A stretch of DNA of 64,000 bases from Streptomyces halobius (GCF_023277745.1 NZ_CP086322.1:8866001-8930000); one strand, 5' to 3'; shown: positions 36,075 through 44,944, counted from the first letter of the stretch. The notes: generated from the letters alone by a model not told the origin. A program made the numbers and translations.

Positions 36075-36575
36075 GTGGTGGAGTGGCTGTTGGAGCGGTG
36101 GGCGGGACGGCCGCGCCTGGACTGGCTGATCACCCTCGTGGTCACGGGGGCGCATCTGTCCGTTGTGCGAGTCACCGGCAGTGGCGACATCTTGGCCTGG
36201 CCGCACCATGAGCAGCGAATCGACATCTATACGACCACGGCCACCGTCGCGGCGCTTGTGGGCAGCTTCATCACCGCGGCCGTCGCGCAGTACGCGGCCT
36301 CCAACGGGCCCAGGATGCGTGCACTGCGTACTCACGAGGTGCAGGGTGTGCAGTTCCGTCGCAACTGGGTGGGCATTCTCAGCGCGACGCTCGTGATCTC
36401 GGGCCTGTGCCTGATGGCCACCATCCTTGACACCACGGAGTCGGACCCGGGGGGCGTGCACTGGCTGGTGGAGGTTGCGATGTGCCTCGGCGGGGTGCGA
36501 GCCGTGCGGCTCCTGTGGCTGTTCGGGAAGGTGATCGTCGCGGCTGACAGGGACCTCGGCGACGAGAGGACGTGA
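36075..36575 (+). CDS. four-helix membrane protein of the same cassette
   Basis: A 166-aa protein. GTG at 36075 or 36078 follows GGGGG; upstream in-frame starts reach back to 36015. Four hydrophobic stretches are visible: LITLVVTGAHLSVV, ATVAALVGSFITAAVAQYAA, GILSATLVISGLCLMATIL and VAMCLGGVRAVRLLWLFGKVIVA. A short charged loop (RMRALRTHEVQGVQFRRNW) lies between helices 2 and 3. No family recognised. It is likely co-transcribed with the preceding gene. Confidence 0.7.
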   Translation: MVEWLLERWAGRPRLDWLITLVVTGAHLSVVRVTGSGDILAWPHHEQRIDIYTTTATVAALVGSFITAAVAQYAASNGPRMRALRTHEVQGVQFRRNWVGILSATLVISGLCLMATILDTTESDPGGVHWLVEVAMCLGGVRAVRLLWLFGKVIVAADRDLGDERT

Positions 36576-36593
36576 GGGGCCGCGTTAGGCTGG

Positions 36594-36670
36594 GGTTGCC
36601 TTGACGGAGGTTGGCGGACACCGATATCGACGTTCCCAACCGTCAGGTGCGACTGAGCTTTCTGGGTTGA
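36594..36670 (+). pseudogene. yjbQ 3'-end remnant
   Basis: From 36611 the frame reads LADTDIDVPNRQVRLSFLG followed by TGA, which is the invariant C-terminus of YjbQ. AGGCTGGGGTTG just before it matches the RLALG segment, so about 15 codons between are damaged. A hand count gives 44 identical bases of 60 against the intact gene's end, so it is a related but not identical copy. No start or metal-binding region remains. Confidence 0.75.
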
Positions 36671-37519
36671 TGAAGGTCGTCCTGGGGGTGGCCGCGAAAT
36701 CTCCGTACTCTGCGTGTACGGGACGGAGAAGTCTTGCGCGGTACGGACCTGGACGTGATCGAACGCCCCTGTGACGGATGCGAACAGTACTTGCTTGGCG
36801 TCCGTCGGCTGTCCCGAATGAAGGCGGCCACGGGCACCCCATCTCCGGAACGTCAAAGGCAGGACGTTTTCGCGATGCCGCGACCGTCGGCGCCCACATC
36901 ATTGGCTGGGCTGACGACTGGGAGGTCCCGGGCGCTACGGACCCGATGACCCGGCCGAGGCTGGGCCCGTGGCTTGGTGACGAGCGGGGACTGTACGACG
37001 GTCTGGTGGACGGCGATGGAGCGATAGCCGAGACGGTCTACGGTCCTGGGAACGGTGTGCCCGAGCGCATCGCTGAGTTGCAGGCGCATCGAGAGCGGCG
37101 AGGGCGACTCCGGGCCGACCGCCAGGCCGGCTGTACGACGCTCCTGACGACGCGGTGTGACCTGCTGACCGAGATACGCGTCACAGGGCAGTGAGATGAT
37201 CTCGAAGCTCTGAGATGAGGGCGGCCGGAATGCGCAGGGAACAGGCCATCGCAGGCCAGGAAGCGACTTCACGGCCACCGTGTGCCCACCAACTGCGGAA
37301 CTCGGGTTGTCGCTTCGGCAAGGACGAGCTCCCTGCGCCACCGGACCGGACTACGGCCGTGGTGGTGCAGCGGGGGCGCAGCACGAGCGGTGCTTGAGGT
37401 GCCTGCGAGGCGCCACGGCAACACTGCATTCCCGGAGTTTTCCGGGAAACAGGAGCCCTTTCCCGGGCGAAGGAAGCCGGGGAGCGTTCAGGGCAGTTCC
37501 GTTCTGGGGGTGAGTCCTC
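36671..37519. other. 850-bp region without a supported gene, left edge of the anthracycline cluster
   Basis: Open frames in several directions have poor codon pattern and no recognisable motif, so none is called. It contains the stem-loop at 37429-37448. The boundary between the defence island and the biosynthetic cluster lies here. Confidence 0.4.
37429..37448. promoter_or_regulatory. perfect 8-bp inverted repeat upstream of rmlA
   Basis: TTCCCGGA at 37429-37436 pairs with TCCGGGAA at 37441-37448 over a 4-base loop (GTTT), 72 bases before the rmlA start. It could be an operator, a leader structure, or a terminator insulating the cluster from the left side. Confidence 0.35.
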
Positions 37520-38404
37520 GTGAAGGGCATCGTTCTGGCCGGTGGATCCGGAGCCAGGCTGTATCCGATTACCCGCGCGGTATCCAAGCAACTGCTTCCC
37601 GTCGGCGGAAAGCCGATGATCTACTATCCGCTGTCGATTCTCATGCTCGCGGGCATCAGGGACGTCCTCGTCATCGCGACGCCCCACGACCTGCCGCGTT
37701 TTCGCACTCTGCTCGGCGACGGGTCCCAGCTCGGGACAAACATCAGCTATGCGGAGCAGTTCCAGCCGGCCGGCATCGCCGAGGCCCTGCTCATCGGCGC
37801 CGATCACATCGGCACGGACCCGGTCGCGCTGATCCTGGGCGACAACATCTTCCACGGCCCCCGCTTCTCCGACGTGCTGGCCCAGGAGTCTCAGGACGTA
37901 CAGGGCTGTGTGCTGTTCGGCTACCCGGTGCACGACCCGCAGCGGTACGGGGTCGGCGAGGTCGACGCCGACGGCAGGCTTGTCTCCATCGAGGAGAAGC
38001 CCGCACGGCCGCGGTCCGACCGCGCCATCACGGGCCTCTATTTCTACGACAACCGAGCGGTCAACATCGCCAAGAACATCACGCCGTCAGCCCGGGGAGA
38101 ACTGGAGATCACCGATGTGAACCGGTTCTACGTCGAGCAGGGCGAGGCCAGGCTCGTCGACCTGGGCCGCGGTTTCGCCTGGCTCGACACGGGCACACCG
38201 GAATCCCTGCTCCAGGCCAGTCAGTACGTGGGGACGCTGGAGGAACGCCAGGGATGCCGTATCGCGTGCATCGAGGAGGTCGCGCTGCGGATGGGTTTCA
38301 TCGACGCCGCAGCGTGCCACCGGCTGGGCGAGGAGATCGGCGGGTCGAGTTACGGGCAGTACGTCATGTCCATCGCCGAGGAGGTGAAGGAGGTGAAGGC
38401 CTGA
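37520..38404 (+). CDS. rmlA: glucose-1-phosphate thymidylyltransferase
   Basis: A 294-aa protein, normal length, from a GTG with GGGGGTGAG upstream. The nucleotidyl-transfer motif GIVLAGGSGARLYPITRAVSKQLLPVGGKPMIYYPL is complete. LILGDNIFHG (metal site), EEKPARPRSDRAITGLYFYD and the terminal-domain LDTGTPESLLQASQYV are canonical. It makes dTDP-glucose, the first step for all deoxysugars of the cluster. The next enzymes (4,6-dehydratase, 2,3-dehydratase, epimerase) are not in the window. Confidence 0.95.
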   Translation: MKGIVLAGGSGARLYPITRAVSKQLLPVGGKPMIYYPLSILMLAGIRDVLVIATPHDLPRFRTLLGDGSQLGTNISYAEQFQPAGIAEALLIGADHIGTDPVALILGDNIFHGPRFSDVLAQESQDVQGCVLFGYPVHDPQRYGVGEVDADGRLVSIEEKPARPRSDRAITGLYFYDNRAVNIAKNITPSARGELEITDVNRFYVEQGEARLVDLGRGFAWLDTGTPESLLQASQYVGTLEERQGCRIACIEEVALRMGFIDAAACHRLGEEIGGSSYGQYVMSIAEEVKEVKA

Positions 38405-38420
38405 GGGGTCGAGGGGCTGA

Positions 38421-39434
38421 TCAGACCGTGACGATTCTGGCGACCTTCCGGACGTCCTCGACCAGCCGTGCCTGGAGCAGCGATTCGGCTTCGCAGACGG
38501 GACCGCCCCCGCCGGTGAGGACGGTGGCGGTGAACGCGGCCAGCGCATTGCGCACCTGATGGTCCGCGGGCATCGCCAGCTCGGTAAGCCGGTCCTGCTT
38601 CTGGAGCCGTACCACCGGCTTCAGCTGCTCCGGCGGGGTGTACGCGCGCTCCACCGAGATCCTCCCCTCGCCGCCCCACAGCGCGTAGCGCGACCGGTAC
38701 GAGTGCCGGAAGCCGAACTCAAGCTGCGCCGCGACGCCGTCGGGGGCGCACAGCAGGGCCGTACCCGACACGTCCACCCCGGTCGCGTCGTCCACCCGGA
38801 GGGTGGCCGCCAGCACCTCCGGCTCGCCGCACAGATACATCTGCGCCGTCCGCAGCGGATAGACGCCGACATCCAGCAGTGCGCCGCCGCCGAGCGAGGA
38901 GGCGTACCGGAATCCCGTGGGATCCAGAGGCGGTACGCCGAACGAACCGGACAGCACCTCCAGCTCGCCGATGGCACCCGCGTCGACGAGCGAGCGGACC
39001 TCGGCGTGCTGGGAATGGTGCAGGAACATGAAGTTCTCAGCGAGGATCCGGCGGTGCCGTCGCGCCAGCTCCATCAGCTCGGCAGCCTCCGCGTGGGTCG
39101 TGCACAGCGGCTTCTCGCACAGCACGTGCTTGCCCGCCCGCAGGGCCTCGGCCACCTGCTCGAAGTGGAGCGCAGGCGGGAGGGGGACGTACACCGCGTC
39201 GACGTCGTCCCGCTCCAGCAGCGTCCGGTAGCCCTTGACGCCGGCACATCCGAACCGGGCCGCCACCCGCTCTGCCTTCGCGGCGTCCCGGCTGGCCACC
39301 GCGACGAGCTCGGCCGCATCGGCCGCCGCGATGGCCGGGAGCATCCGGCGCAGCGCGATGTCCGCGCAGCCGAGCACGCCCATGCGAACCCGGCCTTCCG
39401 CGGCGCCGTCCCGCCCGATGGGGACAGAACTCAC
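38421..39434 (-). CDS. Gfo/Idh/MocA oxidoreductase, probable NDP-hexose 3-ketoreductase
   Basis: A 337-aa protein from the GTG that overlaps the aminotransferase stop (GTGA). The Rossmann motif is [20 protein letters not shown] and the family EKP motif is in [19 protein letters not shown]. This subfamily reduces the 3-keto group after C-2 deoxygenation of NDP-sugars. It suits a 2-deoxysugar branch that keeps the 3-hydroxyl, parallel to the 3-amino branch made by its operon neighbour. It is the last gene of a minus-strand operon and converges on rmlA with only 16 bases between the stops. Confidence 0.85.
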   Translation of the reverse strand: MSSVPIGRDGAAEGRVRMGVLGCADIALRRMLPAIAAADAAELVAVASRDAAKAERVAARFGCAGVKGYRTLLERDDVDAVYVPLPPALHFEQVAEALRAGKHVLCEKPLCTTHAEAAELMELARRHRRILAENFMFLHHSQHAEVRSLVDAGAIGELEVLSGSFGVPPLDPTGFRYASSLGGGALLDVGVYPLRTAQMYLCGEPEVLAATLRVDDATGVDVSGTALLCAPDGVAAQLEFGFRHSYRSRYALWGGEGRISVERAYTPPEQLKPVVRLQKQDRLTELAMPADHQVRNALAAFTATVLTGGGGPVCEAESLLQARLVEDVRKVARIVTV

Positions 39435-40540
39435 AGCGTCGCCAGGACGTCGTGGAGTGCGCCGATGACCTTGTCCTGCACCGCCGGGTCCAGCGAGGGG
39501 TACATGGGCAGCGAGAAGATCTCGTCGGCCGCCGTCTCGGTGACCGGCAGGGACCCCTTGGCGTATCCGAGGTGGGAGAAGCCCGTCATGGTGTGGACCG
39601 GCCACGGGTAGCTGATGTTCAGCGAGATGTCGTAGCTCTTCAGTGCCTCGATGACGGCGTCGCGCCGCGGATGGCGTACCACGTAGACGTAGTAGACGTG
39701 GTCGTTGCCCGGCGCTATCGACGGCAGCACCAGATCGGTGTCGGCGAGCCCCTCGGCGTAGCGCCGCGCCACCGCACGCCGGCCCTCGACGTACGCGTCG
39801 AGCCTGCGCAGCTTGCGGCGCAGGATCTCCGCGTGCAGCTCGTCCAGGCGGCTGTTGTGCCCCGGCGTCTGGACGACGTAGTAGCGCTCCGCCATGCCGT
39901 AGTACCGCAGCCGCCGAAGACCGGCGTCCACCTTGGGGTCCGAGGTGATGACGGCGCCGCCGTCGCCGTAAGCCCCGAGCACCTTGGTTGGGTAGAAGGA
40001 GAACCCGGCCGCGGCCCCCCACGTGCCGGCGAGCTGTCCGTCGCGGCGGGCGCCGTGGGCCTGTGCGCAGTCCTCGAAGACCAGCAGACCGTGCGCGTCC
40101 GCGACGGCCTGCAACGCCGTCATGTCGACGCACTGGCCGTACAGATGCACCGGGAGCAGACACTTGGTGCGCGGAGTGACGGCGGCGGCCACCTGCTCGA
40201 TGTCCATCAGGTATGTGTCGGGGTGGACATCGACGAAGACGGGCGTTGCCCCCATGGAGTCGATGGCCACCACGGTCGGTGCCGCGGTGTTCGAGACGGT
40301 GATCACCTCGTCGCCCGGACCCACGCTGATCGCCTGGAGCCCCAGCTTGATCGCGTTGGTGCCGTTGTCGACCCCCACCGCGTGCCCCACCCCGTGGTAG
40401 GCGGCGAACTCCTCCTCGAAGCCGCGTCCGCTGGCACCGAGCACGAGCTGTCCGGACCGCAGCACGGTCTCGATCGCGTCGTGGATGTCGTCCCGCTCGG
40501 TCTCGTACTCGCGCAGGTAGTCCCATACGTACGTGGTCAT
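39431..40540 (-). CDS. DegT/DnrJ/EryC1-family sugar 3-aminotransferase
   Basis: A 369-aa protein. The start at ATG 40540 ([19 protein letters not shown]) is chosen from homology to DnrJ-like proteins; ATG 40573 would add 11 residues, and neither has a strong ribosome-binding site. Motifs: [44 protein letters not shown] with the PLP lysine. DnrJ installs the 3-amino group of daunosamine. It supplies the amino sugar that the N-methyltransferases or the nitrososynthase then modify. Confidence 0.92.
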   Translation of the reverse strand: MTTYVWDYLREYETERDDIHDAIETVLRSGQLVLGASGRGFEEEFAAYHGVGHAVGVDNGTNAIKLGLQAISVGPGDEVITVSNTAAPTVVAIDSMGATPVFVDVHPDTYLMDIEQVAAAVTPRTKCLLPVHLYGQCVDMTALQAVADAHGLLVFEDCAQAHGARRDGQLAGTWGAAAGFSFYPTKVLGAYGDGGAVITSDPKVDAGLRRLRYYGMAERYYVVQTPGHNSRLDELHAEILRRKLRRLDAYVEGRRAVARRYAEGLADTDLVLPSIAPGNDHVYYVYVVRHPRRDAVIEALKSYDISLNISYPWPVHTMTGFSHLGYAKGSLPVTETAADEIFSLPMYPSLDPAVQDKVIGALHDVLATL

Positions 40541-40588
40541 GGGTGAGTCACTGTCTCCGCTCGTCTCGGGCATGTGTCTGGCCGCGTC

Positions 40589-41299
40589 TCACTGCCGTAC
40601 GCCGACGAACAGACCGCGGCCGGTCGGGTCTCCGGGGAGGAACTCGACGGTGCACCCCGCGTCGGTGAACGCCGCGAGGTACTCGTTTTTGGTGAAGAGG
40701 GTGAGCACGTCGATCTCGGTGAACTCCCTGATGCCGTGGCGGTCGCCGACCAGGAACCGCACCTCCATCCTGGTCGCGCGGCCCTGGCGGGTCGAGTGCG
40801 AGATCCGGGCCACGGTACGGCCGTTCTCCCGGCCGAGGTCACCCGCGACATAACCCTCGACATGGTCCTCGGGGAACCACCACGGCTCGATGACGAGCAC
40901 ACCACCGGGGCGCAGGTGCCGGGTCATCGACCGCACCGCGTCCCGCATGTCGGACACCGTGGCCAGATAGCCGATGGCGCAGAACATGCACACGACCGTG
41001 TCGAAGGCGTGGCCGAGGTCGAAGGCGCGCATGTCGCCGGGGTGCACGGTCACTTCCGGCAGCCGCTGATGTGCCAGCTCCCGCATGGGCTCTGCGATCT
41101 CCAGGCCCTCGGTGTGCTTGCACAGCGCCCCGAAGGTCTCCAGGTGCGCCCCGGTGCCGCAGGCCACGTCGAGCAGGGAATCCGCCTCCGGACACCGCGA
41201 CCGCACCACTTCCATGACGTAGGCGGCCTCCGCCGGCCAGTCCTTGCCCCGGCTGCGGTAGAAGATCTCGTAGACCTCCGCCAGTTCCGGTCCGTACAT
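40589..41299 (-). CDS. DesVI/TylM1-type NDP-aminosugar N-methyltransferase (copy 1)
   Basis: A 236-aa protein, ATG preceded by AGGAG. The opening MYGPELAEVYEIFYRSRGKD, the SAM motif LLDVACGTGAHLE, VVCMFCAIGYL and EPWWFPEDHVEGYVAGD match the aminosugar N,N-dimethyltransferases. It lies between the aminotransferase and cyclase genes. A clear paralogue is at 44089-44808. The two may act on different amino sugars or perform successive methylations. Confidence 0.92.
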   Translation of the reverse strand: MYGPELAEVYEIFYRSRGKDWPAEAAYVMEVVRSRCPEADSLLDVACGTGAHLETFGALCKHTEGLEIAEPMRELAHQRLPEVTVHPGDMRAFDLGHAFDTVVCMFCAIGYLATVSDMRDAVRSMTRHLRPGGVLVIEPWWFPEDHVEGYVAGDLGRENGRTVARISHSTRQGRATRMEVRFLVGDRHGIREFTEIDVLTLFTKNEYLAAFTDAGCTVEFLPGDPTGRGLFVGVRQ

Positions 41300-41335
41300 C
41301 TGCTCTCCTGTCGGTGTCGGTCGAAGGGCGCCGGG

Positions 41336-42115
41336 TCACTCGTCGACCATGGCGACTGCCCTGGTCCAGCCCGCGCCCGCACCCGCGATCTTCACGGGGA
41401 AGCACATGACGGTGAACCCGTACGGCGCGGGCAGGGCGTCGAGGTTCGCCAAGCGCTCGATCTGGCAGTACTCCCGGTCGCGGCCGGCGAAGTGGGCCGG
41501 CCACAGCACCGAACGGTCACCCGTGCGCCCGTACCGCTCGATGACGTGGGTGAACGGGGCGTCCAGGCTGAACGCGTCCGTCCCGATCACCCGCACCCCA
41601 AGGTCCAGCAGCAGATGCACGGCCGGCCCGTCCAGTCCGGCGAACTCGGTGAAGTACTCCGGGGTGCCCGCACGCGCCGAGGCACCGGTGTGCAACAGGA
41701 CGATGTCCAGCGGCGCCGGGGTGCGGCCGATCCGCTGGAACTCCTTCTCCAGCCGCTCCGCGCCGACGACACCGGTCGGTGCGTCGGTGAGGTCGAGCAC
41801 CATCCCCGGCTTGCAGAACCACTCCAGTGGCATCCGGTCGATGTGCTTCGGTACGCCGTCGCCGTATCCGGCCCGAGAGCCGTAGTGTGACGGCGCGTCG
41901 ACGTGCGTGCCGGTGTGCGAGGTCAGGGTGATCCGGTCGAGCGACAGGAACTCCCCGTCGGGCAGCTCGTCCGGGTCGAAATCGAGCCCGAAGTGCGTCC
42001 GCATCTCCGCGCTCATGTGCTCCGCCCCCTGACGCGGGGTTAGCACCTCGTGCACCACGGGATCCGGTTCATGAGCCGTGGCGTCCACCGCCGATGACAG
42101 GTCGATCAACCGCAC
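41336..42115 (-). CDS. polyketide cyclase of the DpsY/SnoaM/MtmX (kynurenine-formamidase-like) family
   Basis: A 259-aa protein. GTG 42115 is preceded by GGAGGTCCAT; a GTG at 42127 is an alternative. The metal-binding signature SHTGTHVDAPSHYG is intact, as is DIVLLHTGASARAG. In anthracycline clusters this family closes the second and third rings. It is the first gene of the four-gene minus-strand operon that also holds the N-methyltransferase, aminotransferase and 3-ketoreductase. Confidence 0.88.
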   Translation of the reverse strand: MRLIDLSSAVDATAHEPDPVVHEVLTPRQGAEHMSAEMRTHFGLDFDPDELPDGEFLSLDRITLTSHTGTHVDAPSHYGSRAGYGDGVPKHIDRMPLEWFCKPGMVLDLTDAPTGVVGAERLEKEFQRIGRTPAPLDIVLLHTGASARAGTPEYFTEFAGLDGPAVHLLLDLGVRVIGTDAFSLDAPFTHVIERYGRTGDRSVLWPAHFAGRDREYCQIERLANLDALPAPYGFTVMCFPVKIAGAGAGWTRAVAMVDE

Positions 42116-42220
42116 ATGGACCTCCACGTACTGTTCCGTACCGCTTTCGCCGACGCGTCAGATCGTGCTCCGTGCGAACGGAGAAGCGCTCAAACCTCAC
42201 TCGGCTCCCGCGGGTCGCGT

Positions 42221-42238
42221 TCGAGCCGATGTCGATGG
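42221..42238 (+). promoter_or_regulatory. SARP-like heptamer pair (TCGAGCC-N4-TCGATGG)
   Basis: Heptamers start at 42221 and 42232, 11 bases apart, on the strand of the gene that begins 67 bases downstream (42305). TCGAGC(G/C) direct repeats at 11-bp spacing are the known DNA target of SARP activators such as DnrI. Confidence 0.5.
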
Positions 42239-42304
42239 GCGTCGGGAATCGTTCGCAGGTGCCGCCCGTTCGGACCCGGACGGGACTAGCGTGAGGAGGA
42301 CGCG

Positions 42305-42748
42305 GTGGCAATGCCGATGGGAACCTCGTCGTCGGTCGAGTCCCTCTATGCCGAAGTGCAACAGTTCTATGCCCGACACATGCATCTGCTGGACGCCGGG
42401 GACGGCGAGGGCTGGGCGCTGACCTTCACCGAGGACGGCTCGTTCGCGCCGCCCTCGCTGCCGGAACCCATCGTCGGCCGGGACGCCCTGGCCACGGGGG
42501 TCAACAAGGCCGCCGCGGCGCTCGCCGAGGCCGGCGAGGTGCACAGGCATCTGCTCAGCATGGTGTGGGTCCAGCCGCGCGAGGACGGCGAGCTGAGCGT
42601 CCGTTCGTACGCGCAGATCGTCGCCACGCCCCGGGGCGGCAGCCCCAGACTCCATCTGATGTGCGTATGCGACGACGTACTTGTGCGCGTGGATGGTGAA
42701 CTGAGGGTGCGTGAACGCCGGGTCACGCGTGACGACCGGCATCCGTGA
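42305..42748 (+). CDS. SnoaL-like/NTF2-fold protein, possible dehydratase or cyclase
   Basis: A 147-aa protein; GTG 42305 follows GAGGAGGA closely, with ATGs at 42311 and 42317 as alternatives. The sequence YAEVQQFYARHMHLLDAGDGEGWALTFTEDGSF is the opening of the SnoaL_4 family, which includes ActVI-ORFA-type proteins. It is distinct from the true fourth-ring cyclase at 56751. First gene of a plus-strand unit with a 4-ketoreductase and the ACP. The reaction is not determined. Confidence 0.8.
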   Translation: MAMPMGTSSSVESLYAEVQQFYARHMHLLDAGDGEGWALTFTEDGSFAPPSLPEPIVGRDALATGVNKAAAALAEAGEVHRHLLSMVWVQPREDGELSVRSYAQIVATPRGGSPRLHLMCVCDDVLVRVDGELRVRERRVTRDDRHP

Positions 42749-42802
42749 CTCCGGCGCCGGGAACAGCCAGAACAGTCGAGGGCAGCGAGGAAGGGGGACG
42801 GT

Positions 42803-43738
42803 GTGGTGACCTCGCGTGACGCGAGCCGGCCCGGCACGGTCGCCGTGCTGGGCGCGACCGGCGGCATCGGACGACAGGTGAGCGCGGTGTTCTCGCGCGC
42901 GGGACACGAGGTGCTCGGTGTGGCCCGGCGTCCCGCGCCGCACGCCGCCGGCCGGGCCTTCGTCCCGCTGGACGTGGCATCGGCGGAGCCACCGGAGATC
43001 GCCGAACTCCTCGCCTCGCGGAACGTGGGGGTCGTGGTCAACGCCACGGGCGGCTGGGCGGTGACGGAGGGGGCGATGCACCACGCCCATGTGCGGCTGG
43101 TGGACCATGTGCTCGCCGGAGTCGCCGCGCTGCCCACGCGCCCGCGCGTCATCCACGTCGGCAGCATCCACGAGTACGGCTTCGTACCGCCCGGCACCGG
43201 CATCGACGAGTCGGTGGCGCCGGATCCGAGCACTCCGTACGCCCGTACGAAACTGGCCGGCTCGCAGGCCGTGCTGGCGGCGGCCCGCGCCGGGGACGTC
43301 GACGGGGTCGTGCTGCGCGCGGTCAATGTGTGCGGGCCCCATCCGTCGGCGGCGAGCTTCCTGGGCGCCGTGCTGCACCGGCTCCGCGGGGTGACGCCGG
43401 GGGAGCGGCTGGAACTGATGATCGCGGACGCCGCCCGCGACTACATCGACGTACGCGACGTCGCCTCGGCGGTCCTGCGGGCCGCGGACGCGGCGGCCCC
43501 CGGCGCGGTGTTCAACATCGGGCGCGGTGCGGCGCCGACGATGCGCGAGCTGGTGGCGACCCTGGTCGAGGTAGCCGGATTCCCGCCCGAGACGATCAAG
43601 GAGACCGGCGGGCCGGTGGAGAGCAAGGGCGGTGGTTGGACCAAGGCCGACATCCGTCACGCGGAACGGGCGCTGGGCTGGCGCCCGGTCATCGGTCTGC
43701 GCGACTCCCTGCGCGACATGTGGGAGGCGGCGGGCTGA
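42803..43738 (+). CDS. NAD-dependent epimerase/dehydratase family, probable NDP-hexose 4-ketoreductase
   Basis: A 311-aa extended short-chain dehydrogenase. The nucleotide motif is VAVLGATGGIGRQV; VIHVGSIHEYG and the Tyr-x3-Lys pair in PYARTKLAGSQAVL form the active site. GTG starts at 42803 and 42806 follow AAGGGGG. This type reduces the 4-keto group in the last step of deoxysugar formation. A second such protein is encoded at 52045. Confidence 0.85.
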   Translation: MVTSRDASRPGTVAVLGATGGIGRQVSAVFSRAGHEVLGVARRPAPHAAGRAFVPLDVASAEPPEIAELLASRNVGVVVNATGGWAVTEGAMHHAHVRLVDHVLAGVAALPTRPRVIHVGSIHEYGFVPPGTGIDESVAPDPSTPYARTKLAGSQAVLAAARAGDVDGVVLRAVNVCGPHPSAASFLGAVLHRLRGVTPGERLELMIADAARDYIDVRDVASAVLRAADAAAPGAVFNIGRGAAPTMRELVATLVEVAGFPPETIKETGGPVESKGGGWTKADIRHAERALGWRPVIGLRDSLRDMWEAAG

Positions 43739-43804
43739 GCCCCACCCTCCCCGATTGCTCGGCGGCGAGCGCTCTCTTTCCCACAAGCAGAGAGGATACG
43801 TGTG

Positions 43805-44062
43805 ATGAGTGAACTCACCCTGCCGGTCCTGGTCGAGATCATCCGGGAGTGCGCCGGTGAGGCGGACGGAGTCGATCTAAACGGCGAGGGCGTCGGTGAC
43901 GTCGAGCTGAATGTCCTCGGGTACGACTCGCTCGCCCTGTTGGAGGCGATCAGCCAGGTCGAACGGAGGTACTCGATCGGCATGCCGGATGCGGAGACCC
44001 GGATCCGGACGCTGAACCAGTTCCTCGATCAGGCCAACGAGCAACTGGCCCGGCGGCCCTGA
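43805..44062 (+). CDS. type II PKS acyl carrier protein
   Basis: An 85-aa protein with a GTG alternative at 43802; AGAGG lies upstream. The phosphopantetheine site is LGYDSLALLE with Ser42, the standard position. The acidic helix composition is typical. Usually the ACP follows KS-beta directly, but here it is about 15 kb from the ketosynthase genes, between sugar genes. Confidence 0.93.
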   Translation: MSELTLPVLVEIIRECAGEADGVDLNGEGVGDVELNVLGYDSLALLEAISQVERRYSIGMPDAETRIRTLNQFLDQANEQLARRP

Positions 44063-44073
44063 ACCCGGCGCCC

Positions 44074-44106
44074 GTCCGGTCCGCCGGGTCAGCCGGCGGA
44101 CCGGAC
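44074..44106. terminator. perfect 14-bp bidirectional stem-loop
   Basis: GTCCGGTCCGCCGG (44074-44087) pairs base for base with 44093-44106 over a 5-base loop. It sits between the convergent ACP and N-methyltransferase genes and includes the latter's stop codon (44089-44091) in its loop. It should end transcription in both directions. Confidence 0.75.
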
Positions 44107-44808
44107 GCCGACGAAGAGGCCACGGCCGGCGGGCTCGACGGGGAGGTAGTCGACGCCGAAACCGGCGGCCGTGAACGCCGCCTCGTACTGCTTCTGGGAG
44201 AACAGGCCGATCAGGTGCGTCTCATGGAAGTGACGTACCCCCGACGCACCGTCGGCGACCAGATAGTGCACATGCATCCGGGACGCCGCCCCCTCCCGTA
44301 CGGAGTGGGAGACCCGGGACACGGTCCGTTCCCCGACGGTCACCGTGCTGCCGGCGACATGGCCGTGCCGGTACGTCTCGGGGAACCACCACGGGTCGAC
44401 GGCCAGCACCCCGCCGGGCGTCAGATGCCGTGCGCACCGGCGCAGCGCGTCCACCAGCGCCGACTCCGTCAGCAGATAGCCGATCGACCCGAACATGCAG
44501 GTGATGACGTCGTATGTGCGGCCGAGGTCGAAGTCCCGCATGTCGCCGACGTGTACGGGGACACGTGGCAGCGCCGCGTGCGCGAACCGGGCCATCGGCT
44601 CGGACAGCTCCAGCCCGGCCACCTCGTCGAACAGCTCGTCGAAGCACCGCAGATGCGCCCCGGTGCCGCAGGCCACGTCGAGCAGGGTGGCGGCATCCGG
44701 CCTGCGCTTCCGCACCTGCCGCTCCACCGCGGCCGCCTCTTGGAGATAGTCCTTGCCGCGGCCGCGGTGGATCAGCTCGTAGATCTCGGCGAGTTCGGCT
44801 CCGTACAC
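44089..44808 (-). CDS. DesVI/TylM1-type NDP-aminosugar N-methyltransferase (copy 2)
   Basis: A 239-aa protein. GTG 44808 gives the family start MYGAELAEIYELIHRGRGKDY and has GAGGTC upstream. SAM motif LLDVACGTGAHLRCF, ITCMFGSIGYLL, DPWWFPETYRHGHVAGS. It is clearly paralogous to the gene at 40589, keeping the end GRGLFVGVR, but with its own promoter and orientation. It probably N-methylates a second aminosugar or completes dimethylation. Confidence 0.92.
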   Translation of the reverse strand: MYGAELAEIYELIHRGRGKDYLQEAAAVERQVRKRRPDAATLLDVACGTGAHLRCFDELFDEVAGLELSEPMARFAHAALPRVPVHVGDMRDFDLGRTYDVITCMFGSIGYLLTESALVDALRRCARHLTPGGVLAVDPWWFPETYRHGHVAGSTVTVGERTVSRVSHSVREGAASRMHVHYLVADGASGVRHFHETHLIGLFSQKQYEAAFTAAGFGVDYLPVEPAGRGLFVGVRSAG

Positions 44809-44944
44809 GGCGACCTCATTCGTTACGTGCCCGACAGGGACGGGGGTCCGGAAGCACCGATCGTCGGGCGGGATGCTAGAAGAACGCCGGAGACCTGCTG
44901 GACGCGTGGGGCACCGGGGGCCCTCGTGGCGACCGGCCGCGCTG

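Noticed and set aside
36671..37200. Possible small gene on either strand near 36734-37194
   Set aside because: Frames lack a ribosome-binding site, codon pattern and recognisable protein features, and the two strands give equally poor candidates.
37282..40546. Long plus-strand open frames opposite the sugar genes and across rmlA
   Set aside because: Arg/His/Pro-rich shadow translations. The overlapping frames encode clear RmlA, oxidoreductase and aminotransferase motifs.
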